This document shows positions 1 through 5,017 of a stretch of 6,206 bases of DNA, in pieces (positions within the stretch are counted from its first letter, which is position 1; every line of letters begins with the position of its first letter). Source of the stretch: Flavobacteriales bacterium (GTDB lineage: Bacteria; Bacteroidota; Bacteroidia; Flavobacteriales_D; Parvicellaceae); NCBI GenBank assembly GCA_015488785.1, contig WFNC01000627.1, forward strand, positions 1 through 6,206, written 5' to 3'. A model generated the notes under the pieces. It made no database searches and was not told the origin of the DNA. It was given only the letters and a program-made list of their open reading frames with translations. The position numbers and the translations under genes are program-made.

Positions 1-2783
1 CCACAAGTTCCAGTTCCTCCTCCACCTGAATTCGGTGTACAAGTTACATTTAAAGTATAAGCCCCTTCTACTGCTGGTGCAGCTCCAAATCCATCAACTA
101 CGATATAATATGTTCCTGCTGCTAAACTTGTTGCGGTTGCAAAATTATCACCTCTTGCTAAACAGTTTGTTGCGTTACAGGCTGACAAAATATGAACATC
201 TAAATCGACACTCATTCCAGATAACGTTGCTGTTATATCTGATGCTTGTGTTAATGTAATGGTATGTATTTTTTCTTTTCCTTCTTCTGCTTTACTCATA
301 TCACAACTATATGCATCAAAGTTTGACTGACCATCTGTTGTCGTTCCACTAAAAGGAGTTCCACATGTTAAAGCGATTGGACTTCCACAAGTTCCTGTTC
401 CTCCTCCACCTGAATTCGGTGTACAAGTTACATTTAAAGTATAAGCTCCCTCTACTGCAGGAGCTGCTCCAAATCCATCGACTACGATATAATATGTTCC
501 TGCGGCTAAACTTGTTGCGGTTGCAAAATTATCGCCTCTTGCTAAACAGTTTGTTGCATTACAGGCTGACAAAATATGAACATCTAAATCGACACTCATT
601 CCAGATAACGTTGCTGTTATATCTGATGCTTGTGTTAATGTTATCGTATGTATTTTTTCTTTTCCTTCTTCTGCTTTACTCATATCACAACTGTAAGCGT
701 CAAAGTTTGACTGACCATCTGTTGTTGTTCCTGTATAAGGTGTTCCACATGTTAAAGCGATTGGATTATTACAATCTCCTACTGTTGAAGATACTGGACA
801 AGAAACATTAAGCGTATAAGCTCCTACATCTACTGCTTCATCTCCATCGACAACAATAAAATACTGTTGTCCCGCTACTGCATTAGAAATACTAGAGGTA
901 ATAGAAGTTCCCAAACTCGCAGTAGTAATATCCAAACATGTATTAGCATCACAAGCTGACAAAATTCCTACCTCTAAATCAATTCCACTTGGACGAGTCA
1001 TTGTAACTGATAAATTTCCATTTCCAGGAGAGGTTATCACATGAATTACTTCTGGTCCGATTTTATCAATATTTGAACAACTATAATAAGAATAATTATT
1101 TGGAAATCCTTGTGTAGAACCCGAATAATCAGTTCCACAAGTAAGAGGTATTGGACTACTACAACTACCTGACGTATTATTCGATGTACAAGTTACATTT
1201 AAAGTATAAGCTCCTTCTACTGCGGGAGCAGCCCCAAATCCATCAACTACTACATAATATGTTCCTGCTGCTAAAGCTGTTGCTGTTGCAAAATTATCGC
1301 CTCTAGCTAAACAGCTTGTGGTATTACATGCTGATAAAATATGAACATCTAAATCTACACTCATTCCAGATAATGTTGCTGTTATATCTGATGTTTGTGT
1401 TAATGTAATGGTATGTATTTTTTCTTTTCCTTCTTCTGCTTTACTCATATCACAACTATATGCATCAAAGTTTGATTGACCATCTGTTGTCGTTCCACTA
1501 AAGGGTGTTCCACATGTTAAAGCGATTGGACTTCCACAAGTTCCTGTTCCTCCTCCACCAGAATTAGGTGTACAAGTCACATTCAAAGTATAAGCTCCCT
1601 CTACAGCTGGTGCAGGTCCAAATCCATCGACAACGATATAATATGTTCCTGCTGCTAAACTTGTTGCGGTTGCAAAATTATCGCCTCTTGCCAAACAGTT
1701 CGTTGCGTTACATGCTGATAAAATATGAACGTCTAAATCGACACTCATTCCTGATAACGTTGCTGTTATATCTGATGTTTGTGTTAAGGTAATGGTATGT
1801 ATTTTCTCTTTTCCTTCTTCTGCTTTACTCATATCACAACTATATGCATCAAAGTTTGATTGACCATCTGTTGTCGTTCCCGTGAAAGGTGTTCCGCATG
1901 TTAAAGCGATTGGACTTCCACAAGTTCCTGTATTACCGCTTGAAGAAGGTGTACAATCAACAGTTAAATCATAAGAACCTTCTGGCATTTGACCTCCTCC
2001 TGTGTAGCCATCAACAATGACATAATAAGTTCCAACTGACAAACCTGTTGCCGTTGCTACATTATCTCCTCTAGCAATACATGAGGCAGCACTACAAGAA
2101 GATAGAATATAAACATCTAAATCTACTCCATTTAAATTAGCCAAAGTTGCTGTAAGTGTACCTGGAGTAGTTAAGCCTATAACATGCACAATTTCTTTTC
2201 CTCCCTCCGCTTGAGTTCCACAATTATAGGTATTAAAATTGGATAATCCATTTGAAGTATTTCCTGAATAGGTTGTTCCGCAGGTTAATGATATTGGAGC
2301 TCCACAACTACCTTGAGTAGAACTAGAAGTATTACAAGTTACCGTTAGTGTATAACTTCCAGAAGGAGCACTCCCTCCCCCTGTATATCCATCAACAACA
2401 ATATAATATGTCCCTGCTCCTAAACCATTTGCAGTTGCAGAGTTATCTCCTCTAGCCAAACAAGATGTAGCACTACATGAAGATAATATATGAACATCTA
2501 AATCTACACCACCCAAATTTGTTAAAGTTGCCGTTATGTCAGAAGCTTGAGAAAATGATATTGTATGTACTTTCTCTTTCTCAGCTTCTTGTTGATTACC
2601 AGTACAACTATAAGAATTAAATATTTGTTGCCCTCCTGTCGCTGTTGTCCCGTTATACGCTACTCCGCAAGTCAATGGAACAGGATCATTACAATCTCCA
2701 ACTTGAGCAGAGGAACTTGAAATTAATCCAATGTAAAAAAGAGCTATAAAAGCCTTCATCCCTATTTGTAAATTCTTTATCAT
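1..2783 (-). CDS. Large secreted tandem-repeat protein with PPC-like domains (3' end beyond the window)
   Basis: The frame is open without a stop from an ATG at 2783 to the left edge: 927 complete codons, with the C-terminus missing. Residues 1-26 are a signal peptide (basic start, hydrophobic core FIALFYIGLI, then SSSSA with likely cleavage before Gln27). Seven complete domains follow, beginning at Cys31, 160, 288, 416, 541, 671 and 799, and an eighth starts at Cys927. Each carries a DLDVHIL-type strand, a GTYYIVVDG strand and a closing SYTLTVTC-type strand, the pattern of bacterial pre-peptidase C-terminal (PPC) beta-sandwich domains. Each has six cysteines, suggesting disulfides in an exported protein. 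Inference: a long extracellular adhesin or matrix protein, perhaps exported by type IX secretion, whose C-terminal sorting signal would lie outside the window. An in-frame ATG at 2759 (MKAFIALF...) would give a shorter, equally good signal peptide. No Shine-Dalgarno site decides between the two starts. Specific function is unknown. Confidence 0.88.
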   Translation of the reverse strand, partial: MIKNLQIGMKAFIALFYIGLISSSSAQVGDCNDPVPLTCGVAYNGTTATGGQQIFNSYSCTGNQQEAEKEKVHTISFSQASDITATLTNLGGVDLDVHILSSCSATSCLARGDNSATANGLGAGTYYIVVDGYTGGGSAPSGSYTLTVTCNTSSSTQGSCGAPISLTCGTTYSGNTSNGLSNFNTYNCGTQAEGGKEIVHVIGLTTPGTLTATLANLNGVDLDVYILSSCSAASCIARGDNVATATGLSVGTYYVIVDGYTGGGQMPEGSYDLTVDCTPSSSGNTGTCGSPIALTCGTPFTGTTTDGQSNFDAYSCDMSKAEEGKEKIHTITLTQTSDITATLSGMSVDLDVHILSACNATNCLARGDNFATATSLAAGTYYIVVDGFGPAPAVEGAYTLNVTCTPNSGGGGTGTCGSPIALTCGTPFSGTTTDGQSNFDAYSCDMSKAEEGKEKIHTITLTQTSDITATLSGMSVDLDVHILSACNTTSCLARGDNFATATALAAGTYYVVVDGFGAAPAVEGAYTLNVTCTSNNTSGSCSSPIPLTCGTDYSGSTQGFPNNYSYYSCSNIDKIGPEVIHVITSPGNGNLSVTMTRPSGIDLEVGILSACDANTCLDITTASLGTSITSSISNAVAGQQYFIVVDGDEAVDVGAYTLNVSCPVSSTVGDCNNPIALTCGTPYTGTTTDGQSNFDAYSCDMSKAEEGKEKIHTITLTQASDITATLSGMSVDLDVHILSACNATNCLARGDNFATATSLAAGTYYIVVDGFGAAPAVEGAYTLNVTCTPNSGGGGTGTCGSPIALTCGTPFSGTTTDGQSNFDAYSCDMSKAEEGKEKIHTITLTQASDITATLSGMSVDLDVHILSACNATNCLARGDNFATATSLAAGTYYIVVDGFGAAPAVEGAYTLNVTCTPNSGGGGTGTC
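6..389 (-). repeat. PPC-like repeat unit 7 (128 residues, near-identical group)
   Basis: Runs from Cys799 and is followed by the first Cys of an eighth unit at bases 3-5, so the array continues off the left edge. The domain is the same as unit 6 apart from four N-terminal residues. RGD is at Arg877-Asp879, here with a GGT glycine codon where units 3, 4 and 6 use GGC and units 1 and 2 use GGA. Confidence 0.88.
390..773 (-). repeat. PPC-like repeat unit 6 (128 residues, near-identical group)
   Basis: Runs from Cys671. It is a 384-base unit that differs from unit 7 at about 23 of 388 aligned positions by eye. Only four residues change (CNN for CGS and PYTG for PFSG, all near the N-terminal edge). 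RGD is at Arg749-Asp751. It ends with the PNSGGGGTGT linker. Confidence 0.88.
774..1163 (-). repeat. PPC-like repeat unit 5 (130 residues, most divergent; no RGD)
   Basis: Runs from Cys541. The frame is retained (SPIPLTCG, IDLEVGILSAC, QYFIVVDG, GAYTLNVSC) and so are the six cysteines. The segment after the fifth Cys reads CLDITTASLGTSITSS instead of CLARGDN, and the DGQSNFDAYSC block is replaced by a different sequence. This divergent unit sits between two pairs of near-identical units. Confidence 0.85.
1164..1538 (-). repeat. PPC-like repeat unit 4 (125 residues, near-identical group)
   Basis: Runs from Cys416. Its first half matches unit 7 closely. Its second half has its own changes: CNTTSC, TALAAGTYYVVVDG and a shorter linker SNNTSGS instead of the glycine-rich one. 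RGD is at Arg494-Asp496. The shorter linker explains the 125-residue length. Confidence 0.87.
1539..1922 (-). repeat. PPC-like repeat unit 3 (128 residues, near-identical group)
   Basis: Runs from Cys288. It contains SPIALTCGTPFTG, DGQSNFDAYSCDMSKAEEGK, SVDLDVHILSACNATNC, LARGDN (Arg366-Asp368) and GTYYIVVDGFGPAPAVEG, and ends with TLNVTC followed by a PNSGGGGTGT linker. The protein is almost the same as units 6 and 7, with Pro for Ala in the FGxAP loop and TQT for TQA. Confidence 0.87.
1923..2306 (-). repeat. PPC-like repeat unit 2 (128 residues, divergent)
   Basis: Runs from Cys160. It contains APISLTCG, VDLDVYILSSC, IARGDN (Arg238-Asp240), GTYYVIVDGYTGGG and SYDLTVDC. The six cysteines and the RGD are kept. 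It resembles unit 1 more than units 3, 4, 6 and 7, for example in the YTGGG loop that replaces FGxAPAVEG. Confidence 0.85.
2307..2693 (-). repeat. PPC-like repeat unit 1 (129 residues, divergent)
   Basis: Runs from Cys31 to the residue before Cys160. It carries CNDPVPLTCG at the start, VDLDVHILSSC in the middle, then LARGDN (Arg111-Asp113) and GTYYIVVDGYTGGG, and closes with SYTLTVTC. It is clearly homologous to the later units but differs at many residues, so it is an older copy. Confidence 0.85.
2706..2783 (-). other. Signal peptide of the repeat protein
   Basis: Residues 1-26 read MIKNLQIGMKAFIALFYIGL followed by ISSSSA. There is a short basic region, then a hydrophobic helix of about ten residues, then a small-residue stretch with Ser at -3 and Ala at -1 before Gln27. 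This fits signal peptidase I. There is no lipobox cysteine close to the core; the first Cys is residue 31, which is part of domain 1. If translation starts at Met9 (base 2759), the peptide is 18 residues and still complete. Confidence 0.85.
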
Positions 2784-2922
2784 ATCTGTGTTTTTAATAT
2801 CTGACTAACAAATTAACATCAATTTGTTAACAAAAGCAAATTAGTTTCTTAACATCTATCAAAAAGATGAAAACTACCTCCTAATAATTCTTTAATTCTT
2901 AATAAAATAATACCTTTATCAA
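2784..2922. promoter_or_regulatory. Divergent intergenic region expected to hold both promoters
   Basis: The 139 bases separate the start codons of the repeat-protein gene (minus) and the radical SAM gene (plus), so both promoters should lie here. The stretch is strongly AT-rich. I looked for the Bacteroidota pattern (TTTG, then about 19 bases, then TAnnTTTG) on both strands and found only near-misses: TTAATTTG and CTAATTTG on the minus strand, with poor spacing. No exact promoter is called. The octamer TTAACATC occurs twice, at 2813-2820 and 2849-2856. Confidence 0.45.
2806..2829. repeat. Perfect 9-bp inverted repeat upstream of the repeat-protein gene
   Basis: TAACAAATT at 2806-2814 is mirrored by AATTTGTTA at 2821-2829 with a six-base spacer. 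The right arm overlaps a separate perfect 12-base palindrome, TTTGTTAACAAA, at 2823-2834. It lies 23-46 bases upstream of the 2783 start codon. It could be an operator for a dimeric regulator or a weak 5'-UTR hairpin. In AT-rich DNA, chance is also possible. Confidence 0.4.
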
Positions 2923-4788
2923 ATGGCTCAAAAAGTTCTATTAATAACACCTCCTTTTACACAGTTAAATACTCCCTATCCCGCAACTTGCTATATAAAA
3001 GGTTTTTTAGACAGTCAAAATATTGATACCTATCAATGCGATTTAAGTATTGAATTGTTTAATACTATTTTTACAAAAAAGAATATTGCTCGAATTTTCA
3101 ATGTAGCCAAATCATTAGAAGAAATAAGCTTTCTCCAAATTTGGAATCAAAGAGAAGAATATATTAATAAAGTAGATACGGTTATCCGTTTTCTAAAGAA
3201 ACATGAAACTACTGCAGCTTATCAAATATTACACCCCTCATTTTTACCAAAAGCTCATCGTTTCGAAAAAATGGAAGAAGATTTATCTTGGGCATTTGGA
3301 AATTTAGGTATTCTAGACAAAGCAAAACATATTGCAACCCTTTTTATTGAAGAATTAGGTGATTTTATAAAAGCAAATGTTGATGAATTTTTCTCTTTCA
3401 CCAAATATGCCGAAAAACTTTCGGAATCTGCAAGTAGCTTCGACCAAATTGACGAGTATCTGTCTTATGAAACAACTTTAATTGAAAATGAATTATTGAT
3501 TTTAATGGGACAAAAAATGGAACTGTACAACCCTACTTTAGTTTGCTTTACAATTCCATTTCCTGGTAATTTATTTGCAGCCTTACGTTGTTCTCAATTT
3601 TTAAAAACAAATTTTCCAGAAGTTAAAATTGTTTTTGGAGGGGGGTATTGTAATACAGAACTACGATCACTTAACGATATTCGAATTTTCAAATACGTTG
3701 ACTTTATAACTTTAGACAACGGTGAAGCCCCTCTTTTAAAACTTATAAAATTCTTAGACTGTGAAATAGAAGAAAAGGCGTTAGAGAGAACTTTCCTTCT
3801 TAAGAATAATCAAGTCTATTTTCAAAACAAAACTCCAAATACAGTTTTTAAACATCGAGATTTACCTGCTCCTAGTTACAAGGACTTACATCACAATTCT
3901 TACCTCTCATTTTTAGATGTAATGAATCCAATGCATAGGCTTTGGAGTGATGGAAGGTGGAATAAACTTACAATATCTTTAGGTTGTTACTGGAGTCAAT
4001 GCACATTTTGCGATGTCTCTTTACCTTATATCAATGACTATGAAATTACGACTGCAGATAAAATTATTGATAAAATTATTTCCATTATTAAAGAAACTGG
4101 AACTACGGGATTTCATTTTGTCGATGAAGCTGCTCCACCAAAGATTTTAAGAGCATTGGCCAATAAACTAATCGAGCGCAAAGTTTACATTACTTGGTGG
4201 ACAAATATCCGTTTCGAGAAAACTTTTTCGGCAGAACTATGCGAACTTCTTGCAAAGTCTGGATGTATTGCAATAACAGGAGGATTAGAAGTAGCCTCTG
4301 ATCGACTTTTAGCTAAAATGAAAAAAGGTGTTGACATTGAACAAGTTGCTAGAGTTACCAATAATTTTGCGAATGCTAATGTTATGGTTCACGCATATTT
4401 GATGTATGGCTTCCCTACCGAAACAGATTTAGAGACTGTAAATTCATTAGAAGTTGTTCGTCAATTATTTGCCAATGGATGTATTCATTCTGCATTTTGG
4501 CACCAATTCTCTACCACAGTTCACAGTCCGATTGGAAAGAATCCTGATGATTTTGGAATTAGTATTCTAGGTCCTAAATTTGAAGGCTTTGCCGAAAACG
4601 ACCTTCATCACGAAGATTTAGAAGGGACATTTCACTCGGACTACAACGAAGGATTAAACCTAGCTTTAAATAATTACCTTAATGGATTAGGATTAGAAAA
4701 CGAGATTCAAGATTGGTTTGACTTTGAAATTGAACAAATTACAATTCCTTCTGACTTAATCGAAAATGCGATTGCTCAAGCTGAATAA
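2923..4788 (+). CDS. Radical SAM enzyme with split cobalamin-binding-like domain and CX4CX2C motif
   Basis: A 621-residue cytoplasmic protein with no signal peptide or membrane segment. Residues 4-46 (LLITPPF..., then YPATCYIKGFL and a Cys-Asp) and about 203-278 (NPTLVCFTIPFPGNLFAALR, FGGGYCNTELR, then the DNGEAPL stretch) resemble the two halves of a B12-binding Rossmann domain. About 155 mostly helical residues separate them. The DxHxxG cobalamin ligand motif is not seen. The radical SAM core follows: Cys355, Cys360 and Cys363 (GCYWSQCTFCD) should bind a [4Fe-4S] cluster, and residues 453-469 (GGLEVASDRLLAKMKKG) fit the later SAM-binding strand. AYLMYGFPTE at 491-500 is typical of B12-type radical SAM proteins. 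The C-terminal 90 residues are family-specific. The reaction is unknown; methylation or another radical modification is only inference. The start is the first ATG after an AT-rich leader with no Shine-Dalgarno site. It stands alone, divergent from the repeat-protein gene. Confidence 0.9.
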   Translation: MAQKVLLITPPFTQLNTPYPATCYIKGFLDSQNIDTYQCDLSIELFNTIFTKKNIARIFNVAKSLEEISFLQIWNQREEYINKVDTVIRFLKKHETTAAYQILHPSFLPKAHRFEKMEEDLSWAFGNLGILDKAKHIATLFIEELGDFIKANVDEFFSFTKYAEKLSESASSFDQIDEYLSYETTLIENELLILMGQKMELYNPTLVCFTIPFPGNLFAALRCSQFLKTNFPEVKIVFGGGYCNTELRSLNDIRIFKYVDFITLDNGEAPLLKLIKFLDCEIEEKALERTFLLKNNQVYFQNKTPNTVFKHRDLPAPSYKDLHHNSYLSFLDVMNPMHRLWSDGRWNKLTISLGCYWSQCTFCDVSLPYINDYEITTADKIIDKIISIIKETGTTGFHFVDEAAPPKILRALANKLIERKVYITWWTNIRFEKTFSAELCELLAKSGCIAITGGLEVASDRLLAKMKKGVDIEQVARVTNNFANANVMVHAYLMYGFPTETDLETVNSLEVVRQLFANGCIHSAFWHQFSTTVHSPIGKNPDDFGISILGPKFEGFAENDLHHEDLEGTFHSDYNEGLNLALNNYLNGLGLENEIQDWFDFEIEQITIPSDLIENAIAQAE

Positions 4789-5017
4789 ACTTTCTCCAGC
4801 TAATTCATTCCTAAAATAAAATTAAGATAAGACTTGCCTCCTCCTTTTTATTACCAGTAAAAAGAAAGAGCAAAAAACAGACAACCGTTAGTAATTTACC
4901 TCAAACAAAGCTACATAAGAGAATAAAATCACTTACTTCAATAAACAGCTAAAAAACACTCAATAAATGGTTTACATTTGATCTTTCTTTCTCCCCAAAA
5001 GTTATGTATAGTAGTAA
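4789..5017. other. Convergent intergenic region, no gene seen
   Basis: These 229 AT-rich bases lie between the two stop codons. No convincing open frame, RNA gene or long repeat is visible. It should contain the transcription ends of both genes. The only structures noted are a 7-bp inverted repeat at 4844-4864 and a short palindrome at 5010-5022 that overlaps the stop codon of the minus-strand gene. Confidence 0.6.
4844..4864. terminator. Weak inverted repeat, possible transcription end
   Basis: CTTTTTA (4844-4850) pairs with TAAAAAG (4858-4864) around a seven-base loop, 56 bases after the radical SAM stop codon. The stem is almost all A-T and no T-run follows it on either strand, so it is a poor match to an intrinsic terminator. 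It is listed because it is the best hairpin between the convergent genes. Confidence 0.2.

Noticed and set aside
35..811. Plus-strand leucine-rich open frames at 35-259 and 365-811 (and the similar one at 1568-1792)
   Set aside because: They lie antisense to the repeat-protein gene, recur at the repeat period, and are low-complexity Leu/Tyr/Arg translations. The minus-strand frame has a signal peptide, conserved domains and mostly silent base changes between units, so these are shadows.
1..2693. The regular ~384-base repeats as a CRISPR array or non-coding satellite
   Set aside because: The units are far too long for CRISPR repeats, have no spacers, stay in one open frame, and encode a conserved domain with mostly silent differences. 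They are protein-coding repeats.
2784..2870. Exact Bacteroidota-type promoter (TTTG plus TAnnTTTG) for the repeat-protein gene
   Set aside because: On the minus strand, TTAATTTG and CTAATTTG are near-misses and the upstream TTTG elements are about 14-16 bases away, too close for the usual spacing. The evidence is not enough for a call.
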